The notes under the pieces: generated by a model
What the model saw: only the letters and a program-made list of their open reading frames with translations
Database searches by the model: none
What the model was told of the DNA's origin: nothing
In this document: positions 1 to 13,199 of the stretch, piece after piece
How the letters are laid out: each line of letters starts with the position of its first letter
Position numbering within the stretch: the first letter of the stretch is position 1
Program-made: the position numbers and the translations under genes
From: Saxidomus purpurata
Taxonomy: Eukaryota > Mollusca > Bivalvia > Venerida > Veneridae
DNA length: 64,000 bases
Direction of reading: 5' to 3'
NCBI GenBank assembly: GCA_022818135.1
Contig: JAFMSR010000003.1
Location: forward strand, 29,105,404 to 29,169,403

Positions 1-125
1 ATCGAGTGGCAATTTCGTATTGAAATAACTTCAAAAGTTGTCTCCTCTACCGAGCAAAAGTCTAGTAATTTAAGTTTGCGAATACCAAAATAACAGTGTT
101 TTTAACAGAAGACAATTATACCTAC

Positions 126-1962
126 CTTTTACATTTCATGTTACACTCATTCCCATACGTTATACCATCCGTACCACAGACAGGCAAGTAGATAAATGGA
201 CAGATGCATGGTGTATCATTTGGAACCGAGTCTTCTATTAGACTGTCGACTGCAGTGCACGATCCCTCCTGGAATAATGCCACGCCACTGTAAAAACAAA
301 CACAACATTACATCACAGCTTGCCTTTTCAGCGTTATCATGTTCTCGGTGTTTCGTACAGATACACTGTACCTTTTACGACATATCAGAACCCATCTGCA
401 TTTAAACTTACGAAAACTCACGATCAAGTCTGATCATTTCCATAGTAAAACTTCGAATTAGTTTTGAGAGTTTCTGTGGATTAAATAGCCGATCGTGCGC
501 GTATATTTCATTAGTAATAAAGGATCTTTCGCTCCCCAGCTCTTCTTTTGAGTTGGTCTATTGGATAAATGGTACAGGTTTGAGTTTTAAATTAGTTCTA
601 AAAGTTGAAAATAAATAACTTACGCGCAATTCAGTTCGCACTGGTTGGGGTATGTTTTCCCATCCTGTCCACAGACTGGCTTATATATACGCGGACATGC
701 ACAGAGATGTGGACATTCACCTGCTTGGGCCAATTCTACGCCCCTGTAATAAAAGTATAGGCGAACTATTGAGCATTAACATTTGTACTAAGCATATTTT
801 CCTTTTTCGATATTAAAGCGTCACGCACTAAAACTGGATGTAACTTTAAAAAAAACTTATAAATGCTGAAAGTGACACATTAATTGGAAGAATCGTCACC
901 AGTCCTTAAAATTTCAACAGCAGAATCACTTTCAAAATGGTTAATTAGCGACCTAAGATATGTTGCAGTTCTGTAAAACCAATATTAAAAGTTGTTTTAC
1001 GGTTTCTGTAGGAAATCGGTTATATGCAAAAAAAAGACATCAATTTTTTCGGGAAAAAAATGAGTAATTATTAATTAAATATTTTTTTATAACAGTTGAT
1101 TCATTTTTAGATTTGTAGCAATAAGCTGCTAGTTGCAGGGTATGTTCCTTCAATGAATGTTATTTCTTTATATCGCGCGAATGCCTCTCTGAATTGCAAA
1201 GAAAATAATAAAGAACAATTTTGAGATATATGTCATTCGAGTCAAAGTCTCTGTAAAACAAAACTTTAACTAAGCAGCCATTTTCGTTTTGAAAAGTACA
1301 TAGATAAAAGTAAATAAACTGCCAGGGTAAAATGATTAAAGATCGTTAGCTGAGTTTCAAAAAGGAAGGCCTTTACGTGACTTATCACTAAATTTGGATA
1401 GCACTATTACATTGTCCATAGAGATATGAACTGAATGAACATTAACATTGAAAACAATGGCCGAGCTGCTTGGCCATCCATTCTGACCGCATCCAAGATT
1501 TTGGTTTAAACAGTTCAACATAAATCTGTAAAATGTGTATGGTTTAAATGAACTAGCTAAGATGAAAGAATACTTACACGCAGTCCAATGCGCATTTATT
1601 CCCATACGTTTTGCCATCCACTCCACAAACTGGAGTGTAATCCATCGTACAAATACATTGCTTCGCCGGCTCAACTGTTGTAGGGAGTCCAACTATAAAG
1701 TAAAATTCAATACTGAGAGAGGGAACCAGTAAACACAAATTTTGTACAGCAAAACATGTTTTATATCCAGAGTTCCTTTAACAATGTTTGTTAAAATACT
1801 ATTAAAATTTTAATTATTTACTAGTTATCTAATTTGAAGTAATAGTTTACAAATTATTAAACTATAGGAAAACTTTCTGATAAAATGAATATTTAAAAGG
1901 AAAAAGAAATCCATACCTGCAAACCCTATGCAGCAAATCATCGCAAAATAAACTCTCATCAT
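126..1962 (-). CDS. Multi-domain Kazal-type serine protease inhibitor, 5' part (gene runs off left edge)
   Basis: A secreted inhibitor of serine proteases. Exons on the minus strand are 1962-1917, 1692-1578, 743-624 and 287-126. Phases fit at every junction (46, 161, 281, 443 nt cumulative) and donors are GTATGG, GTAAGT, GTAAGT and GTAGGT. Exon 1 encodes a start Met and a hydrophobic signal peptide ([16 protein letters not shown]). Each later exon carries a CxC...PVCG.DGxTYxNxC...C core, the non-classical Kazal pattern. The sixth Cys of each domain lies in the next exon (AGEC, EGSC), so introns split each domain between Cys5 and Cys6. Residues expected at P1 are Met (domain 1), Arg (domain 2) and Phe (domain 3), which implies different protease targets; this is inference from the family. 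About 147 residues are visible. The domain call is firm; the 3' end is outside the window. Confidence 0.88.
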
Positions 1963-2053
1963 TTTTTTCAAATATGAACAATTTTATCCACAAAAGTGCA
2001 CCTTTTTCTTCGGGCTCAATGGCGTTGATATAAAACACAAGATAGGAACGGGA

Positions 2054-2061
2054 CTTTTATA
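2054..2061 (-). promoter_or_regulatory. TATA box of the Kazal gene
   Basis: TATAAAAG on the minus strand, 92 bases upstream of the start codon at 1962. It implies transcription starting near 2025-2030. The same block, with ATATAAAAG, is conserved in the duplicated relic at about 26175-26183. Confidence 0.6.
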
Positions 2062-4106
2062 ATGTTCCAGGATTGATACGTCATAATTTATGGCATTTAG
2101 GGAACCGGCACGGGCTGTTACGCGCTTCTCCCTATTCCACTTAACGAATTTACAGTCTGTCAAACTACAAGGATCGGTCTGTGATCATCCAATATATTTT
2201 CAAAAGTGTTGTGGTCAATTTTTCAAACTTCAAAAGAAAGCGTTTTAAGTGGTATTTGAGTTCTGATAGACAATAAAATACAACTGCTATTATCTGTAGC
2301 CAAAGATATTAGTTTCCTGTTTCAAATATTGGACGATGTAATCTTGAGATTGAAAAACAGTTGAAAGATACACAGTCCTATGTTTAGGTTTTGATATATC
2401 GGCAAGCATCAAAGGAAATTCGGATTTATGATATTCAAAATGTTATTTACCAAAATCTTAACTACTTTTCTCCGATGAATTGTGACTATAGGTGACAAGT
2501 TGTTGAAGATATATTATAAACAACATTTTGTAAATTGTATAGTATATTTCAACTCTGTTTAAAATAGTAAAGTGCATGTAGATGGCTTATAAATGTGAAG
2601 CAATTGCCCGGTGTAACTTATGCGGCCTTTATCCTCTCAGAGAACGCTCCCAGCCAATACCGACTTGGAAAGAATTTTTGAACAACTGTTGCTCTGAAAT
2701 ATATAATATACGTAATCACATGTATGTTGTCGTTTACGTTAGGCATACCCTACAACTACCAGATTTTTTTTTTCAAAATGTTAAAATAGGTAAAACGTAA
2801 GTAAAATAATAAATTATGCAAGTCCTAAAATAACTCAAACTCTTCTGCCGGGGCGTTTGTCATATGGATTATCCGGTACCAACGATAAAACTCTGAAAAC
2901 CATACAAGATTGAATGACACTTCAGGTCTTAATTTGCTTAATTATACTAGTTACTACCTGGGGAATATTTTTCGACGTAGTCGTAATTATAAGTTTGCTG
3001 TGAATATTTCAATATTTTATCATTTTAAGCGCTCCTAGTGATTGAAGTTCTAGCTTCGGCGAGCAACTTAATTTAAACTTCCGGTGACGTCTGTCCTACC
3101 TTAACACGCAGACATTCGGAAAGAGTAAGATTATTTATTTAACCGCTTTCCCCTCTCGGTTAACTTTTTTGTAAAGTTCTTTCCACTGTAAATCACTTTT
3201 AAAACAATTATTTTTTTATTGAAACTTACGTCATATGGGAATGTTGGGGTTGTTCGTTGATTTACTACTGCATGTACTCGTACTTGGTACTTGAATATAT
3301 TTTTTTGAATTTTTTGATGACTTGTACCGGGCTTTCACCAGTACTTCACTTTACTATCTCAGCTAGGTAGTCTTGACAACACCCTTACGTGCGTATAATA
3401 ATTGTTCTAGTGCAATGGAAACATATAGTAGGCCCACACGCAGATGCGTAATGAATCATGAAACATATTTAGTGTTACTGGGGCATGTAGTTCTAAACGA
3501 GCTTTCGAATCAAGATAATAAACCGTTTCTTTAAATTTTGTTTTGACATGGCAGCTCTCCTCTTTGGTTAGTAAAAAAGGCAATTGTCCTTATAATTATA
3601 TTTTAGAATTTTATAAAGATACAATTTTCAAAATAATCAACTAGAACTTAAAGAATGCAATGGAAAGAAATTACAAAAGAAATGTGTTGAAACTCTACAC
3701 AAAATTCTTGCTTTCCGCTGCAGGCAGAATGGTCCAGTTTGTCACTGGTTTCACAGATCTTCGAGTAACCCCCACATGTGGAAATGGTCACACTAACCTT
3801 ACCAAAAATCAAAATTAATGTGAAATAGTTCTACCTCATCGGAAAATGTGAAAATTACATACAATATTATGTATTTTATTTTAAAAGAATATAAAACACA
3901 GTTACGGCTTTCTGAACATGGACATGTGATTGCATATACACCACAATGCTGCGGAAACTCTGTTTCTTAAATAACCAAAATACTCCTGTGAAGTTTGAAT
4001 TGGGCATTTAATTAATGTTAATGCCAGAAACCAACATAACAGAAGCGTGATTATTTCCAGATCTTGGCAAAAGAATGAACCGCCACGAGGAGATGTAGCT
4101 TTTTTC
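2062..4106. other. Intergenic DNA, no gene; partly duplicated at 26.2-26.8 kb and 28.7 kb
   Basis: No supported coding exon was seen. Bases about 2080-2800 are closely similar to 26200-26830 in the same orientation, including the short open frame at 2582-2800, which is interrupted by a stop in the other copy and is therefore not treated as a gene. A short stretch near 3700-3730 resembles 28680-28710. Confidence 0.6.
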
Positions 4107-6701
4107 TTACCGTCCCGCATACATGTTTTTGTATTGAGTTGTATTCACATTCTCACCTTTCTTCAACAGAATTACCAGTCTAATGATAGAAACTGTACGT
4201 AGTACGTTGTATAGAGTACAGTAAGACAATTAGAAAGATCAGACCGAACCAAGATCCTTCAAACAGATTGACAACTCTGACCTTATTCAAATAATCTAAA
4301 GGTATACAGTTACCGGACAGAAAGGTCGCCAGCAGATGAACTTGGTGCCTTCCATGTAAATGATATCCGTTGTTTATCCTGGTTGTTTATATGGGTAACT
4401 CCAGCCTAAAATAATACGCTTCAAGTAGATCTGTCTCTTGTTGTTTTTACGGCAAGTTTGACAGAGACTAAGTTTTACTGTATTATCTTTCTCGCCACTA
4501 ATTGTAACTTTAATGCTCACATATACAGAGAAATGTGACCGAGGTCGCTGTTCTGACATTACTAAGCTTTAACCAATGAAAGACTGCACATCCAATACAT
4601 TTTGTATATATCTTATTTCTTGCAACTTAGTGTTTTATTGTTTTATTCATATATCCAAAGTTTGGAATACCTAGAACAAGAACACCACTTAATGTAACTT
4701 CATTATTGGTCTAACGGTACAAGACTTCGGTAAGAACTGTAGACAAGTCTTAATGGACTCAGAAATTCGAGAGGCTTGGCTAATAACCGGCAACCTGTTG
4801 CGTGTTTCTGAGACCGGAAGGAAGTTTATGCTTACCTTCCCGCATACGTGTTTCTGTATTGAGGTATCCAGATTGATAAATTCACCCACACCGTTCTCCT
4901 CCTGGGAAACTTCATTGGCCGTTCCCACTTCTATGAGAAATCCTTTAAATGTCATGTTATCCATAGAATAAAGCTCTCCTGAAACGGAAAATTAAAATCA
5001 CTTTGCGAAACGAAAACTTATCGTTGGCTATAACTTTGCAATTTCTTAAGATTTCTTCATCAAACTTTAAAATTGCACTTCTTAAGACAAAAAGGTTGTG
5101 ATGCCGTCATGATCACAATCGACAGAGTTATGCCCCTTTGTATTTAGATTTTGTCAGGAAAACTTAACGTTGGCTATAACTTTGCCATTTCTTAAGATTT
5201 CTTCATCAAACTTTACCGATGCCAGTCGCCAAATGTTGTAGGTCAAGGTCATATTTGACAGAGATTTTGTACTTTTGCCCCTTTTTGTACTTAGGTATTG
5301 GCTATTCTGACAGAGTTTAGAGGGCGACACAAGTGTTCTACTAAGAACCCATCTGGTTTACTGATAAACATGTATACCAACAAAGAACTAAATTAACTGA
5401 TATGAATATATACCAACAAAGAAGATATAACTGATGTTTGAATGTTTTTACATAAAGGTTTCTCGATGACTTACCACTTGCACGGTGATGACTAACGAGT
5501 TCGATTTATTTGCAGACCTTAGTCTATAAAACGTTTTTGCCTTTCTATAGCAGTTGCAGATAGTATGACGGAAGGAAATGACGCCGTCACTGTACAACAA
5601 GATGACCGCGGGCGGCATGTTGAGCACGCCAACTATTATGGTTCAAGGGAATAGGGTCCTGTAGATGATACACCCTCCTCCCTTCCCACTCCCATTGTGA
5701 TGAGCACTTGTCCCTAGTAGGAGACACTCAAATTCCCCTCGGTCGAAATCCCCTTGGTCCAAAAATGGCAAAGTAGTCATAATCCCCTCAATGGATTTTC
5801 AATTTCAATAATATTTTTCTTCAGTCATTCGCTATAGTTAAGCAAAACTAAAGACAAATAAAACATTTCAATATAAAAAATATGTTTTTCCACTTGTAAA
5901 ACCTATTGAGGGGATGATGACTACTATGCCATTTTTTGACCAAGGGGATTTCGACCAAGGGGATTTTGAAGAACACTGGTCCCTAGTAAATTCAAAGTCT
6001 TTCGATACACGAAGAAGTTACAGCCCGGACAAGCGTGGCCTTGACCTGTTAGCTACAGACCTGCAACACACCGTCCCATTGTCGTGAAATACTTTGTCAA
6101 ATCAATTCAAATTCTTCAATACATGAGGAAGTTACAGCCCTGAACAGATTTTATGCGTCCATGTTTTACACTTAACCTCAAAGTCTGACCTTGACCCTCG
6201 AGCTACAGGGCTACAGGGCTACAGGGCTACAGATCTTGGTTTTGCGCGTGTCACGCCGTCACACTGCGATGAGAAGGCGTGCCTAGTCAATTTACGCTCC
6301 TGCAATAAACGAGAAAGTTACAGCCCGGACATGTGGACTGACAGAGGCACGGACGCACGCATATACATGGAACCGCCAAAATGACAGCTACGTCGTGCTC
6401 GACAAAAATGTTACGCCATGTACTTTACAAAAGCTTTGCAAAACAGACGAACTTTAATTAATTTGAAAATACTTCTCATTCCGTCAAAGGGAAAATCAGA
6501 TATTAATCAGTTTGAGCTCATACCTGAAATTTCGTCTCCAGGTTTGTAAGAAGCAGCGGATATTTTCAACATGAAGGGGTTATCACCGGAGGTTTCTGTT
6601 GGTAAGTGAAACGGAACCATTCCTTTACATGCTTCTTCGGGGGCACCGTTAGGGAGAGCGGTTGCTAGGCACCAAAAACATGCAAACAGAAGAAGTTTCA
6701 T
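4107..6701 (-). CDS. Reeler-domain secreted protein, defense-protein-like (copy A)
   Basis: A small extracellular protein of the insect defense-protein/reeler class, linked in other animals to immune responses. Exons are 6701-6524, 4978-4836, 4405-4314 and 4179-4107. Phases close exactly to give 161 residues, the usual size for this class. Residues 1-17 are a signal peptide, followed by LPNGAPEEAC, YKPGDEISG, FKGFLIEVG, HVCGK, GVTHINN and ISFTWKAPSSSAGDLSVR, which follow the reeler order. The start is ATG 6701; an AG acceptor lies just upstream (TTACAG then GTGACAATG), so a 5' UTR intron is likely. Exons 1-3 are firm. Exon 4 is the least certain: its tail looks like a copied piece of the end of exon 2 (see findings). 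A second copy lies at 28.9-31.8 kb. Confidence 0.82.
5006..5225. repeat. Two tandem copies of a unit of about 152 bp in reeler intron 1
   Basis: The block starting AAAACTTATCGTTGGCTATA at about 5006 recurs at about 5158 with few changes (CTTAAGATTTCTTCATCAAA in both). Noncoding. Confidence 0.7.
5705..5988. mobile_element. Hairpin MITE in reeler intron 1
   Basis: Inverted arms of about 53 bp. Left (5728) reads TCAAATTCCCCTCGGTCGAA and onward; right (ending 5968) is its near complement, ending ACCAAGGGGATTTTGA. The element is flanked by 15-bp direct repeats CACTKGTCCCTAGTA (5705-5719 and 5974-5988), which may be a target duplication or part of the element ends. No coding capacity. Confidence 0.7.
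6205..6233. repeat. Short tandem repeat (CTACAGGG-type, about 9 bp)
   Basis: CTACAGGG is repeated about four times in a row inside reeler intron 1. Confidence 0.7.
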
Positions 6702-6719
6702 TGTCACCTGTAAGATATA

Positions 6720-8041
6720 ACGTTTAAAACGAGTAAATGATGCGGCACTTACACGTCTCGGTTTTTATCGTTGTACTCTAATAAGTTAAAAGTGCAAATA
6801 CGCTTCACCAAACCGGCATTGTTGATCGATAATAAGTACAGTATACATGCAAATTGAAATTTTGAAATTAAAAATCAAGACTAGCCGATATTTTATTTAA
6901 ATTTACGTAAAAGAAATCGATGTACATATATGCAATTGATGCATATAGAACATGTCATTGAAGATCAAAAGATAATAAAATACATACAAGAAATTCTTCG
7001 AATAAACTTAATAGTGCAATTGACATTGACTCAAAAAAATACCAACTATGTTTTGCTCCGAGAGAAAATCAGATATGCGACTTATCCGAAACGTGTCGAC
7101 GTGTATTTCAGCCTTTTGTGGGCTTAGCAATTAAATAGTTCATGCTAGTCTAGGACACGCACGTCAGAAGATGTAGAGGTCAGTTATAAAATATCATTTA
7201 AGAAATAGAACACCTCGCTCATTTATCTTACTCTAGTGCATGTGAACCCAAAAACTCCCCCAAAGAAGACACCATTTGCCTATACAATAAATAGATATAA
7301 CATTTTGTAATTACTTGTAATTATTAGTTCGACGTTATTTAATAAATGTATCAAAGGTCATTACTGTGTTGTTATCTTTTTAAACAGACTGGTTATAGTT
7401 TCAAACTAAGTCCATACTAAAGATACGGTGAGGATTATAAATAAAACGTATAAACGACGCCCAAAAGAGATACGGATAGTGGTTTAAAAGTAAAGACCCG
7501 ACAGTCATGGGTCCAGATTTTAAAGGGCTAATAGATGTACTACACATTCTGAAATGTAATACACCGGGAACAAATCCGAAACTCCCTCGATAAGCTTCTC
7601 TTTACAATCAAAGCTTTTATAAAATGGGTTCGCTTTAAAGACGAAAAAGGACTGTAAATCTAAAACACGAACTCTGGCAAAAAGCACCACAATAATCTAT
7701 ACGAATATTGTGTCTGACAATGATGATCCAATGGTAGACAAAAATGGTTAATTTATATCCAGAATGGAGATTAAGTATCTTAAATGAACAGGTCCTTCGT
7801 TCAGAAATCGTAACAACTTAAGACAAAAAACCTACGGTGAACAGATACAGATAATGCAGTCATTTGCGAGTTGTTTTTGTTTTTTGTTTTCGTAACTTTT
7901 GCTGTGTGCTGCTCTGGAACCAAATACACTCACCAACTTGAAGATAAATGTCTATAATTACAGTATCTTCCGCTGTGTTTGTATTGAAGTGTGATGGGAA
8001 GAGTTATCATCAAGAAGAAAGACTTATGTCTCTGCTAGCCT
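6720..8041. other. Upstream region of reeler copy A, no coding exon seen
   Basis: Homologous in patches to 31800-32000 and 34040-34925 upstream of copy B, for example the block GTGCAATTGACATTGACTCA. It probably holds the promoter and a noncoding first exon, since an acceptor sits just before the start codon, but neither could be placed. Confidence 0.5.
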
Positions 8042-9366
8042 GTGGCCGAGTGCATAAAGCGGTCGTAGGCCTACGTCCGGCTTATCTAGAGCGTAGATAA
8101 CGGTCGGAAAATTTAATCGGAGTGCATAAACGAGACCTAGCGTAAGTCAAGTAGTAAATCTAGCACGAAAGTCACGACTGCTATGGAGTAGGCGTAACTT
8201 TTTTTATATACATTATCATGTCAAATATCAGTAAAGGCAATTTTTTTGGTGTAATTGTCTGTTGGAGACATATGGTTTTGTCATGGGTGTCCATCTGTTT
8301 GCCCGTCTGTCTATAATATAGCGTTTCCAGTGATATCTCTTGAACTACTCGGAGGTTTTTGAACAAAATTTCAAGATATCAAGTCGATATACGGAACTCA
8401 TGTTTAATCCAGCTCGGTTCGAGGGCAAGGCAACAAACGTTTACGTTCTGTCTTTCATGAAATCCTTAAAGGGAAATGAAAAAAACTTCACCTGATCGAG
8501 ACGATGTTCAGACATCTATATATCAGTTCAGGGTAATGGACACCGGGTTCAACGGCTAATTATAGAGACATATAAAGCAATCTACGAAAGGAAAGCGTAT
8601 ATTCAGACCTTTAACAACTACAGTTCGGACTGATGTACTTACATGTAATTGGTTTGATGTAAAGAAAACGTCTGAAGAAGTTCGAGCCTCAAGTACAGTT
8701 TACATAGTATTGTGAAACAAACAGACGGACCGACTGCCCAACCAAACAACCGTCAAAACAGTGATTTTTAAATACCCTCTCCCACACACCCTCTTAAAAT
8801 GAGATAAAAGCGAAATCCATGTAGGGGCCTTCTTTTGTCAACTTCGCTTATGTAATCCTTCTTAGCTAGACGCAATCTATGTTATAATTCAGCTATAAAA
8901 CGTTGTATTATTCCGCAGATTCTTTCTTTATACGACTATTTAAATAGTTTTATTTCGAACTGTGATTGATTTTAAGAAGAGCTAATAAGTTTAGTTACAT
9001 GTTGCAACTATTTCAAAGGAGTTCATTTTAAATTTAAGAAATTGTTAAGTGCCTAGACATGTTGCTATTCTCGTATTTATATAAAACAGGCAATTTTAAA
9101 TTTTAAAAATACTTTTTGTAAAAAAAAGTTTTATTTCTAGACATGTTCCAATTATTCAAAACAGATTATCTTAACATATGCATATTAAATTTCATGCATT
9201 GAAATGAGAAATACAATTAAGACGGTCGTAACCCGGGCGTGTCTACGACTGACGTACGCTCGCTTTATGCACTCGGCTTAAAATCCCGTTGTACGACAGG
9301 ATTAGTTACGCCAGCGCAGACCGTTTACGACAGCGCAATCTACGCCTTCTTTATGCACTCGGCCAC
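8042..9366. mobile_element. Non-autonomous DNA transposon with 18-bp terminal inverted repeats
   Basis: GTGGCCGAGTGCATAAAG at 8042-8059 and its perfect complement at 9349-9366 bound a 1.3-kb unit. Further subterminal copies of the core GAGTGCATAAA occur at about 8131 (direct) and 9262-9277 (inverted). There is no transposase ORF and no clear target duplication. It is absent from the matching place of the downstream copy (about 34.9 kb). Confidence 0.7.
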
Positions 9367-10822
9367 TATCATGTACTGGTTGAATGTAATCGATCATTTC
9401 ATGTCGATATTACAGAAATGTTTTGAGTTAATGTTTACAAAGGTGGTACAATGACGTTGTAAGCTTTGCTCAAGTGCTCAGCATGATATATACTATGTAT
9501 TAAGCATTCCGATTTCGTTCTTTATTCGTTACTTAGTCTAGAAAGAAAATCTACGTCAAAGGAAATACATTTCAGTTACATGTATTTACAGGAGGTCAGT
9601 TTATCCAACGATCATTCCTGGTAAGGACCAGTTCTAAAACCATTCCCTCTGAAGAAACTGCCAACTTTCTCACATAAAGAGACGTGATCAGTAGCGGGGC
9701 TCGATCCGCAGACTGTCAATGATTGAGAAATTTCAGCTTAACCAAGGAGAAATCTCAATGTCTGTAACATTGCTCAACATGCTATTACATCAAGTAATGT
9801 TCCACTTCAAACTATCAGACATATTGCAAAACATATGGTCAACATTCCTCTACTACATTAAAGTACCAATCCTTACAATAATCCATGTTTCAGACCGAAC
9901 ATTTTCAGTGCCTTCTGTGCTTTGATTTATTTTATTGTCTACAAAAGTATTAAGCGCAATCCGGGTAAGTACGGACAACTTTTACAAAGCTGTATGTTAG
10001 CAGCGCGCTACTCTACTGTATAAGGAACTATACACGCCAATTTGTCTAGTTCAGTTTGCAAAAGAGAGTAACTCGGATTTTATCCTAATAAATAAGTTCC
10101 CATCTAGTCCAAGATAATGAAAAAATTCACTACAAAGTAAAACCGGGTAAGTACGGACAGAGTATGGAAAGTGCGGACATCAAAAATGATAAGTACGGAC
10201 ACCGAATTGATTTTTTTTAAAGCAACTTCACTTTTAAGTTTATTTGGATAAAAATAATCATCCTAAGCCATATTTTATTATTATATAGAATCTATGCTGT
10301 TTATACATGTGTATGTACCGAAAACGTACCTAAATTAATTTCACAATTTACATAACTTTGTATTGCAACGAGTTGTCTAATATCCTCTGAACGTCCTGCA
10401 AATGAATAGATTTACAATAAAAACCAACATTACATCGTTGAGATGGTCCAATCCTTGGTTTAAATGTAGGTTCAAATTTAGGTTCGAGCAACATTTGGTC
10501 ATTCACATGTTTAGCACGGAAGATCCTTGAAATTACAGCTGCGTCTTGTCTTTGCAGATACGCCACTGGTCTCTTACTGTCACGTTCTGTTATAACTATT
10601 GCATTACAGTCGTAATCATTGGCAGGTTCAAGTTTGGCGTTGTATCCTTCTCATACATCGATAGTGGTTCATACCAACAGCTTTCACAGAATATAATTAT
10701 GATCACTTTCTGCATACCTAAGAAAAAATAAAACAAATTGAATGTCATGAACAACATTCAGTAAAACAACGAACTATATAACTTTACTCTTTAAAACATG
10801 TTTGCTTATGAATTTATTTAAT

Positions 10823-12769
10823 TCAGTATTTTTCCTTTTTGATATGTTTGTGTGTAAGGGGCTTTGATTTTGCTTCACGTTTTGCTTGTTTCTTTTGTTC
10901 CTTCTTTTGTTCCTTTTCAACCTTTATGTTTTCAATTCTAAGTTTCTCATTGATTATGTCTTCGCTAGTAAAGAGACGATGGTGCGTAACGGTTTTCTTA
11001 TTTGTTTTTTTTTCATAGTTGGCAATTTCGCTGGAGGTGGTAAAAAACAACTCTCTACCTCCTTTTCAAGACATTTGTCTTCTTTAACAGCAGAATTAAA
11101 CACAGGTGGTGTAATATCTGGCATTATTATCTCATTTCCTTTATTGTCTACCAACGGATTGACAACGACACTGCCGTCTGAAAGAAGCTCCAGTAACTGA
11201 AGTGGGTCGCTTATATCGAGAACATCTGGCTGCACCTGAAGATCAACTGCACTTTCAATATGACTGACAGTGGTGTCATTGCATACATATTCAAACGATG
11301 TATCAAAACCTTCACTTGTTGCATTTAAGTAAGGATCAAGTGAATTATCACCAGAAGCCATAGGAACAGACAATGGACTTGACGCTTGCAGAGGAGAAGC
11401 AACTAAAATATCATCAGACAGTGTTGGAGTAGTTGCTTCGGACGCAATCTGTGTTGTGTTTGAACTGTGAACAACAGATTCTGGCGGTACCTGTTCCTCT
11501 ACAGTAGCGATTGCAGCACTTTGATCAATTCCAACAGGTTCTTCAGGTAAAGGATTGTCGGTTGGCTCACTTGAACTGTAAAGCTTCTCCGGAATAATTG
11601 TTCTATCTAAAGGATAAATACCACATGCTCTAAAGCCACTGCATATGTTAGCCCAAGTGACAGCTTTATCCCAAGACTTTCGAAATAGAGCTAGAAAGGA
11701 CCACTTGTTGATTTGGTGTAATGCATTTTCTTGCAAATACTCAGAACATACTTCATTGTATGCTCTGTTGAGGGGCCCAAATACTGCCTTGTCTAACGGT
11801 TGGAGTGCATTGGTAGTGTGCGGTGGAAGTGCAAAAATGTAAATCCCCTCCTCCATGGCTTGCATTAGAATTCCTAGAGTTTCGTGTGATGAGTGTCCAT
11901 CTAGTATGAGGAGCTGTGGCCTCTCGGAACCGCAGAATTGTAGGAAAACTTCGTTAAACCATCGCTCACCTATACTATCGTCCATCCAACCGTTTTTCTG
12001 CCAACACCAACGCGTTCCTACAGGGGCTGTCGTTGTATTAAACCCATGAAGGGATCTGGAGGTCTTCCCTTTCACAATGAACATAGGAGGCATTCTCCTA
12101 CCTGTTCCATTCACACATGCCATGATCGTCATATTGTTACTTTTGGTACTAGTTCTACTAACACAGATTCCCCCCCCTCTTTGGCAACCACCTTAACAGG
12201 ATCATGTTCAAAAATTGTCCCCATTTCATCACAATTCCAAATTGTTTGAGGTTTATTCTCTAGTTTTAATGTTTCCACAATGGTACCTAAATCGTCGAAG
12301 TACTTAGTGATGACCTCCCTGTTCATCATCCTCGCTCTTGTTGTAGTGAGCTTCTCTGGTTTCCTTCTTACAATATCAGGATGCTTCCTTTTTACCCTCT
12401 CCCACCAATCTTTCCCTGCTCTAAATGTCGTGTAACTTGAATTAATCTTCATTCGCTTGCACAGAACGTGTGTTCTTGCAAGTATTTGTTTCCTGGTTAG
12501 CCCAATTCACCGTTTTGCCGCCATTTTCACAGCATCGACAATTTTCTGCTCTATTTTCCTAGGAATATGTAGAGGTCGTCAATTTGGAACATGTAGTTCA
12601 TGTTTCCCGCTAAGTCTATCGCCAATAGTACTTTTCGGCACACAAAATGAGCTGCAGCTTTTCTAGTTGACATTGATTGATCTTTCACCGCTTGAACAGC
12701 CTTTTCCAGATCATCTGGACTGTAATTCTGCGTTTTCCCCCTATTAGTGTATACCCATTTCTTTGGCAT
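10823..12769 (-). pseudogene. Pogo/Tigger-type transposase relic (psq-type HTH + DDE_1)
   Basis: Cut-and-paste transposase. Order on the minus strand: an N-terminal helix-turn-helix from Met at 12769 (YSPDDLEKAVQAVKDQSMST, AAAHF), a helical linker (KDWWERVKRKHPDIV), then the catalytic domain with WNCDEMG, LILDGHSSH and ALQPLDKAVFGPLN, which supply the three acidic residues. A Lys/Glu-rich tail follows (EKEQKKEQKKQAKREAKSK). The frame is broken at about 12634 (1-base deletion), by TGA codons at about 12580 and 12510, in an 8-G run near 12170, and in a poly-A run near 11010. Two breaks lie in homopolymers and could be sequencing errors, but the stops and the other deletion indicate a dead copy. 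Confidence 0.88.
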
Positions 12770-12778
12770 TCTGAAAAT

Positions 12779-13150
12779 TATGATGATGATGAGGATGATG
12801 ATGATGATGATGATGATGAGGATGACAACGACGAAGAGGATTGCAGTGAGCACGATAATGAAGATTATAATGATAATGTCGATGAAGATGATTAGGATGA
12901 TGAGAATAACTATGACGACGGCGAAGAGGATGATAAGGAGGAGCATGATGAGGAGGATTAGGATTACGATGACGACGACGAAGAGGATGAAGATGATAAT
13001 GACAATGAGGATGAGGATGACAATGAGCCAGATAATGATGATGATGACGATGGTGAAAATGATGAGGATGAGGATATCAACTGGACGTAGGACTGTGAAT
13101 AAAACTTTTGATGCTGTTGTCGTTGCTGTTGCTGCTGCCGTTGTTGTTGT

Positions 13151-13199
<49 letters not shown>

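Noticed and set aside
2582..2800. 72-codon open frame, plus strand
   Set aside because: The duplicate at about 26620-26830 has a stop in the same frame, and no domain or splice context is present.
10348..10566. 72-codon frame on the minus strand inside the pogo-like element as a second element gene
   Set aside because: It lies downstream of the transposase tail, shows no domain and is as expected by chance in this AT-rich DNA.
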